Assembly: GCF_022539665.2 (NCBI RefSeq)
Contig: NW_026712542.1
Span: 1 to 25,711 of the forward strand
Source of the DNA: Daphnia carinata
Taxonomy: Eukaryota; Arthropoda; Branchiopoda; Diplostraca; Daphniidae
Direction: 5' to 3'
Length of the DNA stretch: 25,711 bases
Shown here: in pieces, positions 1 to 14,068 of the stretch
How the letters are laid out: every line of letters begins with the position of its first letter
How positions within the stretch are numbered: position 1 is the first letter of the stretch
Notes under the pieces: model-generated
What the model saw: the letters and a program-made list of their open reading frames with translations, nothing else
The model's database searches: none
Told to the model about the DNA's origin: nothing
Program-made: the position numbers and the translations under genes

Positions 1-187
1 GAAACTGATACTATAACACTATATTCACATTGAATACACGTATAATTGATACTGTTTGAATGTAGATCATGAAACTGATTCTATAACACTATATTCACAT
101 TGAATACACGTATATTTGATACTGTTTGAATGTAGATATTGAAACTGATTCTATAACTATATTCACATCAATACACGTATATTTGAT

Positions 188-237
188 GCTGTTTGAATGT
201 AGATACATTGAATATTTGATGCTGTTTGAATGTAGAT
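188..237. repeat. Truncated satellite monomer
   Basis: After AGATA the sequence jumps directly to CATTGAATATTTGATGCTG, so about half of one 70-bp unit is missing. The preceding monomer (150-185) also has small deletions. This is a local slippage or unequal-exchange scar inside an otherwise regular array. Confidence 0.8.
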
Positions 238-3200
238 ATTGAAACTCACTGTATCATACTATATTCACATTGAATACACGTATATTTGATGCTGTTTGAA
301 TGTAGATATTGAAACTCACTGTATCATACTATATTCACATTGAATACACGTATATTTGATGCTGTTTGAATGTAGATATTGAAACTCACTGTATCATACT
401 ATATTCACATTGAATACACGTATATTTGATACTGTTTGAATGTAGATCATGAAACTGATTCTATAACACTATATTCACATTGAATACACGTATATTTGAT
501 GCTGTTTGAATGTAGATCATGAAAGTGATATCTATAACACTATATTCACATTGAATACACGTATATTTGATACTGTTTGAATGTAGATCATGAAACTGAT
601 TCTATAACACTATATTCACATTGAATACACGTATATTTGATACTGTTTGAATGTAGATCATGAAACTGATTCTATAACACTATATTCACATTGAATACAC
701 GTATATTTGATGCTGTTTGAATGTAGATATTGAAACTCTCTGTATCATACTATATTCACATTGAATACACGTATATTTGATACTGTTTGAATGTAGATCA
801 TGAAACTGATTCTATAACACTATATTCACATTGAATACACGTATATTTGATGCTGTTTGAATGTAGATATTGAAACTCACTGTATCATACTATATTCACA
901 TTGAATACACGTATATTTGATGCTGTTTGAATGTAGATATTGAAACTCATTCTATAACACTATATTCACATTGAATACACGTATATTTGATGCTGTTTGA
1001 ATGTAGATCATGAAACTGATTCTATAACACTATATTCACATTGAATACACGTATATTTGATGCTGTTTGAATGTAGATATTGAAACTCACTGTATCATAC
1101 TATATTCACATTGAATACACGTATATTTGATGCTGTTTGAATGTAGATATTGAAACTCACTGTATCATACTATATTCACATTGAATACACGTATATTTGA
1201 TACTGTTTGAATGTAGATATTGAAACTGATTCTATAACACTATATTCACATTGAATACACGTATATTTGATGCTGTTTGAATGTAGATATTGAAACTCTA
1301 CTGTATCATACTATATTCACATTGAATACACGTATATTTGATGCTGTTTGAATGTAGATATTGAAACTCACTGTATCATACTATATTCACATTGAATACA
1401 CGTATATTTGATGCTGTTTGAATGTAGATATTGAAACTCACTGTATCATACTATATTCACATTGAATACACGTATATTTGATACTGTTTGAATGTAGATC
1501 ATGAAACTGATTCTATAACACTATATTCACATTGAATACACGTATATTTGATGCTGTTTGAATGTAGATATTGAAACTCACTGTATCATACTATATTCAC
1601 ATTGAATACACGTATATTTGATGCTGTTTGAATGTAGATCATGAAACTGATTCTATAACACTATATTCACATTGAATACACGTATATTTGATGCTGTTTG
1701 AATGTAGATATTGAAACTCACTGTATCACACTATATTCACATTGAATACACGTATATTTGATACTGTTTGAATGTAGATCATGAAACTGATTCTATAACA
1801 CTATATTCACATTGAATACACGTATATTTGATGCTGTTTGAATGTAGATATTGAAACTCACTGTATCACACTATATTCACATTGAATACACGTATATTTG
1901 ATGCTGTTTGAATGTAGATATGAAACTCATTGTATCACACTATATTCACATTGAATACACGTATATTTGATACTGTTTGAATGTAGATATTGAAACTCAC
2001 TGTATCATACTATATTCACATTGAATACACGTATATTTGATGCTGTTTGAATGTAGATATTGAAACTCATTCTATAACACTATATTCACATTGAATACAC
2101 GTATATTTGATACTGTTTGAATGTAGATCATGAAACTGATTCTATCACACTATATTCACATTGAATACACGTATATTTGATGCTGTTTGAATGTAGATAA
2201 TGAAACTCACTGTATAACACTATATTCACATTGAATACACGTATATTTGATGCTGTTTGAATGTAGATCATGAAACTGATTCTATAACACTATATTCACA
2301 TTGAATACACGTATATTTGATGCTGTTTGAATGTAGATATTGAAACTCACTATATCATACTATATTCACATTGAATACACGTATATTTGATACTGTTTGA
2401 ATGTAGATCATGAAACTGATTCTATAACACTATATTCACATTGAATACACGTATATTTGATGCTGTTTGAATGTAGATATTGAAACTCACTGTATCATAC
2501 TATATTCACATTGAATACACGTATATTTGATACTGTTTGAATGTAGATCATGAAACTGATTCTATAACACTATATTCACATTGAATACACGTATATTTGA
2601 TGCTGTTTGAATGTAGATATTGAAACTCACTGTATCATACTATATTCACATTGAATACACGTATATTTGATGCTGTTTGAATGTAGATATTGAAACTGAT
2701 TCTGTATCACTATATTCACATTGAATACACGTATATTTGATACTGTTTGAATGTAGATCATGAAACTGATTCTATAACACTATATTCACATTGAATACAC
2801 GTATATTTGATGCTGTTTGAATGTAGATATTGAAACTCACTGTATCACTATATTCACATTGAATACACGTATATTTGATACTGTTTGAATGTAGATCATG
2901 AAACTGATTCTATAACACTATATTCACATTGAATACACGTATATTTGATGCTGTTTGAATGTAGATATTGAAACTCACTGTATCATACTATATTCACATT
3001 GAATACACGTATATTTGATGCTGTTTGAATGTAGATCATGAAACTGATTCTATAACACTATATTCACATTGAATACACGTATATTTGATGCTGTTTGAAT
3101 GTAGATCATGAAACTAAATCTATAATACTATATTCACATTGAATACACGTATATTTGATGCTGTTTGAATGTAGATATTGAAACTCACTGTATTCATAAC

Positions 3201-6200
3201 ACTATATTCACATTGAATACACGTATATTTGATACTGTTTGAATGTAGATATTGAAACTCACTGTATCATACTATATTCACATTGAATACACGTATATTT
3301 GATACTGTTTGAATGTAGATCATGAAACTGATTCTATAACACTATATTCACATTGAATACACGTATATTTGATACTGTTTGAATGTAGATCATGAAACTG
3401 ATTCTATAACACTATATTCACATTGAATACACGTATATTTGATGCTGTTTGAATGTAGATATTGAAACTGATTCTATAACACTATATTCACATTGAATAC
3501 ACGTATATTTGATACTGTTTGAATGTAGATCATGAAACTGATTCTATAACACTATATTCACATTGAATACACGTATATTTGATACTGTTTGAATGTAGAT
3601 CATGAAACTCATTCTATAACACTATATTCACATTGAATACACGTATATTTGATACTGTTTGAATGTAGATCATGAAACTGATACTATAACACTATATTCA
3701 CATTGAATACACGTATATTTGATACTGTTTGAATGTAGATCATGAAACTGATTCTATAATACTATATTCACATTGAATACACGTATATTTGATGCTGTTT
3801 GAATGTAGATATTGAAACTCACTGTGTCATACTATATTCACATTGAATACACGTATATTTGATACTGTTTGAATGTAGATCATGAAACTGATTCTATAAC
3901 ACTATATTCACATTGAATACACGTATATTTGATACTGTTTGAATGTAGATCATGAAACTGATTCTATAACACTATATTCACATTGAATACACGTATATTT
4001 GATACTGTTTGAATGTAGATCATGAAACTGATTCTATAACACTATATTCACATTGAATACACGTATATTTGATACTGTTTGAATGTAGATCATGAAACTG
4101 ATTCTATAACACTATATTCACATTGAATACACGTATATTTGATGCTGTTTGAATGTAGATATTGAAACTCACTCTATCATACTATATTCACATTGAATAC
4201 ACGTATATTTGATGCTGTTTGAATGTAGATATTGAAACTCACTGTATCATACTATATTCACATTGAATACACGTATATTTGATGCTGTTTGAATGTAGAT
4301 ATTGAAACTCACTGTATCATACTATATTCACATTGAATACACGTATATTTGATACTGTTTGAATGTAGATCATGAAACTGATTCTATAAAACTATATTCA
4401 CATTGAATACACGTATATTTGATGCTGTTTGAATGTAGATATTGAAACTCACTGTATCATACTATATTCACATTGAATACACGTATATTTGATACTGTTT
4501 GAATGTAGATATTGAAACTCACTGTATAATACTATATTCACATTGAATACACGTATATTTGATACTGTTTGAATGTAGATCATGAAACTGATTCTATAAT
4601 ACTATATTCACATTGAATACACGTATATTTGATGCTGTTTGAATGTAGATATGAAACTGATTCTATAACACTATATTCACATTGAATACACGTATATTTG
4701 ATGCTGTTTGAATGTAGATCATTAAACTGATTCTATAACACTATATTCACATTGAATACACGTATATTTGATGCTGTTTGCATGTAGATATTGAAACTCA
4801 TTCTATAACACTATATTCACATTGAATACACGTATATTTGATGCTGTTTGAATGTAGATATTGAAACTCACTGTATCATACTATATTCACATTGAATACA
4901 CGTATATTTGATGCTGTTTGAATGTAGATCATGAAACTGATTCTATAACACTATATTCACATTGAATACACGTATATTTGATACTGTTTGAATGTAGATC
5001 ATGAAACTGATACTATAACACTATATTCACATTGAATACACGTATATTTGATACTGTTTGAATGTAGATCATGAAACTGATTCTATAACACTATATTCAC
5101 ATTGAATACACGTATATTTGATACTGTTTGAATGTAGATCATGAAACTGATTCTATATCATACTATATTCACATTGAATACACGTATATTTGATACTGTT
5201 TGAATGTAGATCATGAAACTGATTCTATAACGCTATATTCACATTGAATACACGTATATTTGATGCTGTTTGAATGTAGATATTGAAACTCACTGTATCA
5301 TACTATATTCACATTGAATACACGTATATTTGATACTGTTTGAATGTAGATCATGAAACTGATTCTATAACACTATATTCACATTGAATACACGTATATT
5401 TGATGCTGTTTGAATGTAGATATTGAAACTCACTGTATCATACTATATTCACATTGAATACACGTATATTTGAAGCTGTTTGAATGTAGATATTGAAACA
5501 CACTGTATCATACTATATTCACAAAGAATACACGTATATTTGATACTGTTTGAATGTAGATCATGAAACTGATTCTATCACACTATATTCACATTGAATA
5601 CACGTATATTTGATGCTGTTTGAATGTAGATATTGAAACTCACTGTATCATACTATATTCACATTGAATACACGTATATTTGATACTGTTTGAATGTAGA
5701 TCATGAAACTGATTCTATAACACTATATTCACATTGAATACACGTATATTTGATGCTGTTTGAATGTAGATATTGAAACTGATTCTATAACACTATATTC
5801 ACATTGAATACACGTATATTTGATGCTGTTTGAATGTAGATATTGAAACTCACTGTATCATACTATATTCACATTGAATACACGTATATTTGATACTGTT
5901 TGAATGTAGATCATGAAACTGATTCTATAACACTATATTCACATTGAATACACGTATATTTGATGCTGTTTGAATGTAGATATTGAAACTCACTGTATCA
6001 TACTATATTCACATTGAATACACGTATATTTGATACTGTTTGAATGTAGATCATGAAACTGATTCTATAACACTATATTCACATTGAATACACGTATATT
6101 TGATGCTGTTTGAATGTAGATATTGAAACTCATTGTATCATACTATATTCACATTGAATACACGTATATTTGATGCTGTTTGAATGTAGATATTGAAACT

Positions 6201-6611
6201 CATTGTATCATACTATATTCACATTGAATACACGTATATTTGATACTGTTTGAATGTAGATCATGAAACTGATTCTATAACACTATATTCACATTGAATA
6301 CACGTATATTTGATGCTGTTTGAATGTAGATATTGAAACTGATTGTATAACACTATATTCACATTGAATACACGTATATTTGATACTGTTTGAATGTAGA
6401 TATGAAACTGATTCTATAACACTATATTCACATTGAATACACGTATATTTGATGCTGTTTGAATGTAGATATGAAACTGATTCTATAACACTATATTCAC
6501 ATTGAATACACGTATATTTGATACTGTTTGAATGTAGATCATGAAACTGATTCTATAACACTATATTCACATTGAATACACGTATATTTGATGCTGTTTG
6601 AATGTAGATAT

Positions 6612-6668
6612 TGAAACTCACTATATTCACATAATACTATATTCATGCTGTTTGAATGTAATACACGT
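6612..6668. repeat. Scrambled satellite monomer
   Basis: Here pieces of the monomer occur out of order: CTCACTATATTCACATAATA, then CTATATTCATGCTG, then TTTGAATGTAATACACG. The flanking monomers are normal. At least three template switches between short shared words (TATATTCA, GAATGTA/GAATAC) explain it, which suggests replication-based rearrangement rather than simple unequal crossing-over. Confidence 0.75.
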
Positions 6669-9600
6669 ATATTTGATACTGTTTGAATGTAGATCATGAA
6701 ACTGATTCTATAACACTATATTCACATTGAATACACGTATATTTGATGCTGTTTGAATGTAGATATTGAAACTCATTGTATAACACTATATTCACATTGA
6801 ATACACGTATATTTGATACTGTTTGAATGTAGATCATGAAACTGATTCTATAACACTATATTCACATTGAATACACGTATATTTGATGCTGTTTGAATGT
6901 AGATATTGAAACTCACTGTATCATACTATATTCACATTGAATACACGTATATTTGATGCTGTTTGAATGTAGATATTGAAACTGATTGTATCAACACTAT
7001 ATTCACATTGAATACACGTATATTTGATGCTGTTTGAATGTAGATATTGAAACTCACTGTATTCATAACACTATATTCACATTGAATACACGTATATTTG
7101 ATGCTGTTTGAATGTAGATCATTGAAACTCATTGTATCATACTATATTCACATTGAATACACGTATATTTGATGCTGTTTGAATGTAGATATTGAAACTC
7201 ACTGTATCATACTATATTCACATTGAATACACGTATATTTGATACTGTTTGAATGTAGATCATGAAACTGATTCTATAACACTATATTCACATTGAATAC
7301 ACGTATATTTGATACTGTTTGAATGTAGATCATAACACTGATTCTATAACACTATATTCACATTGAATACACGTATATTTGATACTGTTTGAATGTAGAT
7401 AATGTAACTGATTGTATCATACTATATTCACATTGAATACACGTATATTTGATACTGTTTGAATGTAGATCATGAAACTGATTCTATAACACTATATTCA
7501 CATTGAATACACGTATATTTGATGCTGTTTGAATGTAGATATTGAAACTCACTGTATCATACTATATTCACATTGAATACACGTATATTTGATACTGTTT
7601 GAATGTAGATCATGAAACTGATTTTATAACACTATATTCACATTGAATACACGTATATTTGATGCTGTTTGAATGTAGATAGTGAAACTCACTGTATCAT
7701 GCTATATTCACATTGAATACACGTATATTTGATGCTGTTTGAATGTAGATATTGAAACTCACTGTATCATACTATATTTACATTGAATACACGTATATTT
7801 GATACTGTTTGAATGTAGATCATGAAACTGATTCTATAAAACTATATTCACATTGAATAAACGTATATTTGATGCTGTTTGAATGTAGATATTGAAACTC
7901 ACTGTATCATACTATATTCACATTGAATACACGTATATTTGATACTGTTTGAATGTAGATCATGAAACTGATTCTATAACACTATATTCACATTGAATAC
8001 ACGTATATTTGATGCTGTTTGAATGTAGATATTGAAACTCACTGTATCATACTATATTCACATTGAATACACGTATATTTGATACTGTTTGAATGTAGAT
8101 CATTAAACTGATTCTATAAAACTATATTCACATTGAATAGACGTATATTTGATGCTGTTTGAATGTAGATATTGAAACTCACTGTATCATACTATATTCA
8201 TTTTGAATACACGTATATTTGATACTGTTTGAATGTAGATCATGAAACTGATTCTATAACACTATATTCACATTGAATACACGTATATTTGATGCTGTTT
8301 GAATGTAGATATTGAAACTCACTGTATCATACTATATTCACATTGAATACACGTATATTTGATACTGTTTGAATGTAGATCATGAAACTGATTCTATAAC
8401 ACTATATTCACATTGAATACACGTATATTTGATGCTGTTTGAATGTAGATATTGAAACTCACTGTATCATACTATATTCACATTGAATACACGTATATTT
8501 GATACTGTTTGAATGTAGATCATGAAACTGATTCTATAACACTATATTCACATTGAATACACGTATATTTGATACTGTTTGAATGTAGATCATGAAACTG
8601 ATTCTATAACACTATATTCACATTGAATACACGTATATTTGATGCTGTTTGAATGTAGATATTGAAACTCACTGTATCATGCTATATTCACATTGAATAC
8701 ACGTATATTTGATGCTGTTTGAATGTAGATATTGAAACTCACTGTATCATACTATATTCACATTGAATACACGTATATTTGATACTGTTTGAATGTAGAT
8801 CATTAAACTGATTCTATAACACTATATTCACATTGAATACACGTATATTTGATGCTGTTTGAATGTAGATATTGAAACTCACTGTATCATACTATATTCA
8901 CATTGAATACACGTATATTTGATACTGTTTGAATGTAGATCATGAAACTGATTCTATAACACTATATTCACATTGAATACACGTATATTTGATGCTGTTT
9001 GAATGTAGATATTGAAACTCACTGTATCATACTATATTCACATTGAATACACGTATATTTGATACTGTTTGAATGTGGATCATGAAACTGATTCTATAAC
9101 ACTATATTCACACTGAATACACGTATATTTGATGCTGTTTGAATGTAGATATTGAAACTCACTGTATCATACTATATTCACATTGAATACACGTATATTT
9201 GATGCTGTTTGAATGTAGATATTGAAACTCACTGTATCATACTATATTCACATTGAATACACGTATATTTGATACTGTTTGAATGTAGATCATGAAACTG
9301 ATTCTATAACATTATATTCACATTGAATACACGTATATTTGATGCTGTTTGAATGTAGATATTGAAACTCACTGTATCATACTATATTCACATTGAATAC
9401 ACGTATATTTGATACTGTTTGAATGTAGATCATGAAACTGATTCTATAACACTATATTCACATTGAATACACGTATATTTGATGCTGTTTGAATGTAGAT
9501 ATTGAAAGTCACTGTATCATACTATATTCACATTGAATACACGTATATTTGATGCTGTTTGAATGTAGATATTGAAACTCACTGTATCATACTATATTCA

Positions 9601-11569
9601 CATTGAATACACGTATATTTGATACTGTTTGAATGTAGATCATGAAACTGATTCTATAACACTATATTCACATTGAATACACGTATATTTGATACTGTTT
9701 GAATGTAGATCATGAAACTGATTCTATAACACTATATTCACATTGAATACACGTATATTTGATGCTGTTTGAATGTAGATATTGAAACTCACTGTATCAT
9801 ACTATATTCACATTGAATACACGTATATTTGATACTGTTTGAATGTAGATCATGAAACTGATTCTATAACACTATATTCACATTGAATACACGTATATTT
9901 GATACTGTTTGAATGTAGATATTGAAACTCACTGTATCATACTATATTCACATTGAATACACGTATATTTGATGCTGTTTGAATGTAGATATTGAAACTC
10001 ACTGTATCATACTATATTCACATTGAATACACGTATATTTGATACTGTTTGAATGTAGATCATGAAACTGATTCTATAACACTATATTCACATTGAATAC
10101 ACGTATATTTGATGCTGTTTGAATGTAGATATTGAAACTCACTGTATCATACTATATTCACATTGAATACACGTATATTTGATACTGTTTGAATGTAGAT
10201 CATGAAACTGATTCTATAACACTATATTCACATTGAATACACGTATATTTGATACTGTTTGAATGTAGATCATAAAACTGATTCTATAACACTATATTCA
10301 CATTGAATACACGTATATTTGATGCTGTTTGAATGTAGATATTGAAACTCACTGTATCAACTATATTCACATTGAATACACGTATATTTGATGCTGTTTG
10401 AATGTAGATATTGAAACTCACTGTATCATACTATATTCACATTGAATACACGTATATTTGATACTGTTTGAATGTAGATATTGAAACTCACTGTATCATA
10501 CTATATTCACATTGAATACACGTATATTTGATGCTGTTTGAATGTAGATATTGAAACTCACTGTATCATACTATATTCACATTGAATACACGTATATTTG
10601 ATACTGTTTGAATGTAGATCATGAAACTGATTCTATAACACTATATTCACATTGAATACACGTATATTTGATACTGTTTGAATGTAGATCATGAAACTAA
10701 TTCTATAACACTAAATTCACATGAATACACGTATATTTGATAGTGTTTGAATGTAGATCATGAAACTCATTCTATAACACTATATTCACATTGAATACAC
10801 GTATATTTGATACTGTTTGAATGTAGATCATAAAACTGATTCTATAACACTATATTCACATTGAATACACGTATATTTGATGCTGTTTGAATGTAGATAC
10901 TGAAACTCACTGTATCATACTATATTCACATTGAATACACGTATATTTGATGCTGTTTGAATGTAGATATTGAAACTCACTGTAACATACTATATTCACA
11001 TTGAATACACGTATATTTGATACTGTTTGAATGTAGATCATTAAACTGATTCTATAAAACTATATTCACATTGAATAAACTTATATTTGATGCTGTTTGA
11101 ATGTAGATATTGAAACTCACTGTATCATACTATATCCATATTGAAAACACGTATATTTGATGCTGTTTCAATGCAGATATTAAACTCAATGTATCATACT
11201 ATATTCATATTGAATACACGTATATTTAATACTGTTTGAATGTGGATCATGAAACTGATTCTATAACACTATATTCACATTGAATACACGTATATTTGAT
11301 GCTGTTTGAATGTAGATATTGAAACTCACTGTATCATACTATATTCACATTGAATACACGTATATTTGGTGCTGTTTGAATGTAGATATTTAAACTCACT
11401 GTATCATACTATATTCACATTGAATACACGTATATTTGATACTGTTTGAATGTAGATCATTAAACTGATTCTATAACACTATATTCACATTGAATAAACG
11501 TATATTTGATGCTGTTTGAATGTAGATATTGAAACTCACTGTATCATACTATATTCATATTGAATACAC

Positions 11570-11592
11570 GTATATTTGATACTGATTCTATA
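11570..11592. repeat. Microhomology deletion inside a satellite monomer
   Basis: The sequence reads TTTGATACTGATTCTATAAC: the first ACTG (normally followed by TTTGAATG) is joined to what follows the second ACTG (in GAAACTGATTC). About 24 bp between the two ACTG copies are lost and one copy of the 4-bp word is kept, the signature of slippage or microhomology-mediated joining. Confidence 0.8.
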
Positions 11593-12126
11593 ACACTATA
11601 TTCACATTGAATACACGTATATTTGATGCTGTTTGAATGTAGATATTGAAAATCACTGTATCATACTATATTCACATTGAATACACGTATATTTGATACT
11701 GTTTGAATGTAGACCATGAAACTGATTCTATAACACTATATTCACATTGAATACACGTATATTTGATGCTGTTTGAATGTAGATATTGAAACTCACTGTA
11801 TCATACTATATTCACATTGAATACACGTATATTTGATGCTGTTTGAATGTAGATATTGAAACTTACTGTATCATACTATATTCACATTGAATACACGTAT
11901 ATTTGATACTGTTTGAATGTAGATCATGAAACTGATTCTATAACACTAGATTCACCTTGAATAAACGTATATTTGATGCTGTTTGAATGTAGATATTGAA
12001 ACTCACTGTATCATGCTATATTCACATTGAATACACGTATATTTGATTCTGTTTGAATGTAGATCATGAAACTGATTCTATAACACTATATTCACATTGA
12101 ATACACGTATATTTGATGCTGTTTGA

Positions 12127-12131
12127 ATGTA
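12127..12131. repeat. Putative target-site duplication, left copy (ATGTA)
   Basis: The satellite reads ...TTTGAATGTA up to 12131 and then leaves the consensus. On the other side of the element the satellite restarts with ATGTAGATCAT at 20056. The two flanks are in phase within the 70-bp unit and share exactly ATGTA. A 5-bp duplication fits the 4-6 bp made by Ty3/gypsy integrases. Confidence 0.65.
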
Positions 12132-12137
12132 TGAACA

Positions 12138-12147
12138 TCCCTTTTCC
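12138..12147 (-). promoter_or_regulatory. Polypurine tract (plus-strand primer site)
   Basis: On the minus strand the env stop codon at 12152-12154 is followed after 4 nt by the purine run GGAAAAGGGA and then TGTTCA. In LTR elements the RNase-H-resistant polypurine tract sits directly before the TG that begins the 3' LTR, so TGTTCA (12132-12137) is best read as the first 6 nt of U3. The rest of the 3' LTR is absent; satellite follows at once. Confidence 0.75.
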
Positions 12148-12151
12148 GTGT

Positions 12152-14068
12152 TCAAAAGTCCGTGTCTTGTGGCCGCTGTTCCTCGGTGGCCGCTCCTCGT
12201 AGTGCGTGATCCGTTGTTTCATATCCCTGCATGCCATCTTTGATGTGGGTATCTAAGCGTTGTGCAAGCCGTAGTGTGAATCCTGTCAGGCCGAAAACAC
12301 TGAGTAGTAGAATGACAAACGCTAATATCCATTCGTATGGGTAGTTCCCATAGTTTGACGTTGGCAACGCGTCCAGCAGGTTCAAAATCTGATTATGTGT
12401 TAGCGTTGCTGCTGCTTCTAGTTTTTCTTGTTGTCGCAACATGCTGCTGAACTTGTCGAGGTGTGACGCATTTGATGACGGGAACTGTACGACCGTTGCC
12501 ATTTTTGGGTTGGTGATGTTTGGACGGAACTCCGGTAGGTCTGGCATATGAATTGATATGGCTGCGGCCGTTGTGGTGCCTTCCAGGCTTGCTGGAAATA
12601 TCCAATCCTCTGTGCGAGCTGTGCATCCTTGTGGGACTTCAAAGTATCCTACTGCCGGTAATTGTAGGCGTTGTGACGGTACTTGCTTACTGTCCGGAGG
12701 GCGTGATAAAACCACGTTATGTGGGCCTGTCGCTGAGAATGCCCATTGGTTTTGTCCTAGGTAGACTACTTCCGGGCCATTCCACTGTATGAATTGTTTC
12801 TGACAATACGCTTTGACTTGAGCTTCCTCGTTGTTGAACAGCGCAACCGCACACGATTTCCTTTTGCCCCTTTTTGAAAATCCCGTATGGAATTTGCATA
12901 GCTTATCTAGTCGTCGACAGTTACTCATTTCGTCTTTTGATAACTCGACAAACGTATCTAAGTCGGCTGTTATTGCCAGAAAATCTGGCAAGTTGGTTAT
13001 TTGTACCCCGGGTGTGCCGTTTTTGGTTGGTTTTGTTAACCTAACTAGCTTGAACAAATTAAAGTGTTGTGCGTGGTCATAAATGGGGATTTCGATAAAG
13101 AGGCGGAACTTATTATGGGTAGCTGCGACCGACACCCGTGCTTCCCGATAGATAACCCATAATTCCTCTGCTGGTATCGTCCAGCCCAATGGTAAATGTT
13201 TATTTATCTCTTTTATCGCTCTCTCTAGTTCTGTAGGCGAGAAGATTTGTGGTGGTAAATGCCCGTTAGCCAGCGTTGTTAATCCTATTTCCCAGTCCCC
13301 GATTTGTTGTTGAAGCCATCCGATCACTTGTTCCAATGATTCGAACGTCGAGTCCAGCTCTGCGAAGTACTGCTCTTGTTGTATGTGTGCTAGTTCATAC
13401 GCCTGAATGTGATCCAAAATATCATTTGCCCTCTTCTGAAGTATCGTGGACTGCTGTTGTAGTTCCTGCAACAATGCTACACTTGATCGTGATAGTTGTA
13501 GGCTCTCATTTATGATCGATGCATGTTGCTCCAGTACATGGACTATTTCTTGTTTTTGGTTTCCCATTGCATCAATTTTCTTATTTAGTTCTACCAAATC
13601 CGCCTGAGTGGAGACATCAAACAACCACTTAAGTGCCGTGCCACCCAAATCTATCACTCCTCTTTTCGCTCTAGCCGCTCCTGTCAGAGTTATCGCACAT
13701 GTTGTCAATCTTGTTTTGGATAAGTTTAATGTTCTGCTCAGTAGTAGCACTTTATTCTCGATTTTACTTGCTGTTATAAAACTTGTGGTGTCCCTCCATG
13801 CCGCGTGTCCGTCTTCTTTTTCAAATTTTGCTCCATCCTTTCTATGTTTTGCTGCCAGTAAGGCCAATTCCTCCAGGTGTTTTTCTACTATCGTGACGGC
13901 CTTCTCTGCATCTTGTAGGATCACATCCGTGGCCACCGTCCATGATGATTCACTGATTGTAATTCCTGGTTGTTCTTTGAAAATTACGGTGTCCCTGACC
14001 ATCATTGCTGAGGTACTGAATGTGCACCCGATTAACAATAGAAACAGTAGGTGAATTATCCCTGCCCT
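12152..14068 (-). CDS. env: Envelope fusion glycoprotein, baculovirus F / errantivirus type (Env part of the fused frame)
   Basis: This is a class I-like membrane fusion protein. Residue numbers follow the 1015-codon frame. The signal peptide is hydrophobic at 379-398. The furin-type site RAKR ends at 513 and is followed directly by a glycine-rich fusion peptide (GVIDLGGTALKWLFD), the hallmark of the baculovirus F/errantivirus Env family. A glutamine/leucine-rich helical stretch at about 535-625 should form the coiled coil. Sequons are at N492, N564, N894 and N910. Cysteines at 761, 768, 783, 799 and 859 suggest a disulfide-linked head. A transmembrane helix at about 956-976 is followed by a 39-residue cytoplasmic tail. 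F2 would be about 115 residues and F1 about 500. Every expected module is present and no stop or frameshift is seen. No ATG lies between the predicted splice acceptor and the signal peptide, so the start would come from an upstream exon. Confidence 0.88.
   Translation of the reverse strand, partial: RAGIIHLLFLLLIGCTFSTSAMMVRDTVIFKEQPGITISESSWTVATDVILQDAEKAVTIVEKHLEELALLAAKHRKDGAKFEKEDGHAAWRDTTSFITASKIENKVLLLSRTLNLSKTRLTTCAITLTGAARAKRGVIDLGGTALKWLFDVSTQADLVELNKKIDAMGNQKQEIVHVLEQHASIINESLQLSRSSVALLQELQQQSTILQKRANDILDHIQAYELAHIQQEQYFAELDSTFESLEQVIGWLQQQIGDWEIGLTTLANGHLPPQIFSPTELERAIKEINKHLPLGWTIPAEELWVIYREARVSVAATHNKFRLFIEIPIYDHAQHFNLFKLVRLTKPTKNGTPGVQITNLPDFLAITADLDTFVELSKDEMSNCRRLDKLCKFHTGFSKRGKRKSCAVALFNNEEAQVKAYCQKQFIQWNGPEVVYLGQNQWAFSATGPHNVVLSRPPDSKQVPSQRLQLPAVGYFEVPQGCTARTEDWIFPASLEGTTTAAAISIHMPDLPEFRPNITNPKMATVVQFPSSNASHLDKFSSMLRQQEKLEAAATLTHNQILNLLDALPTSNYGNYPYEWILAFVILLLSVFGLTGFTLRLAQRLDTHIKDGMQGYETTDHALRGAATEEQRPQDTDF

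Larger units (their letters stand above)
1..12131. repeat. 70-bp satellite array, left block (about 173 monomers)
   Basis: Head-to-tail repeats of a 70-bp, AT-rich monomer fill this stretch. Each monomer has a nearly invariant block (TATATTCACATTGAATACAC followed by GTATATTTGAT) and a variable block with two linked haplotypes. In type A the variable block has GATACTG, then AGATCAT, then GATTCTATAACAC. In type B it has GATGCTG, then AGATATT, then CACTGTATCATAC. The types mostly alternate (140-bp dimers) with occasional AA or BB neighbours and some A/B recombinant monomers. The array carries no genes; 70 is not a multiple of three and short ORFs in it are chance. Substitutions are few. Net phase drifts by 27 nt (modulo 70) from end to end because of a few indels, for example near 188-224, 2845, 6615-6665 and 11580. 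The left end lies outside the window. Centromeric or pericentromeric location is inference only. Confidence 0.97.

Noticed and set aside
6932-7132. 66-codon minus-strand ORF in the satellite
   Set aside because: It only translates the 70-bp repeat; the monomer shifts frame each unit and the ORF depends on local variants.
1-12131. CRISPR-like array
   Set aside because: Repeats are contiguous 70-bp units with no unique spacers and no cas genes; the variable block has just two states.
13608-14054. Plus-strand ORFs opposite Env and integrase (also 14443-14931, 12520-12792)
   Set aside because: They lie antisense to a strongly supported coding frame and show no domain of their own.
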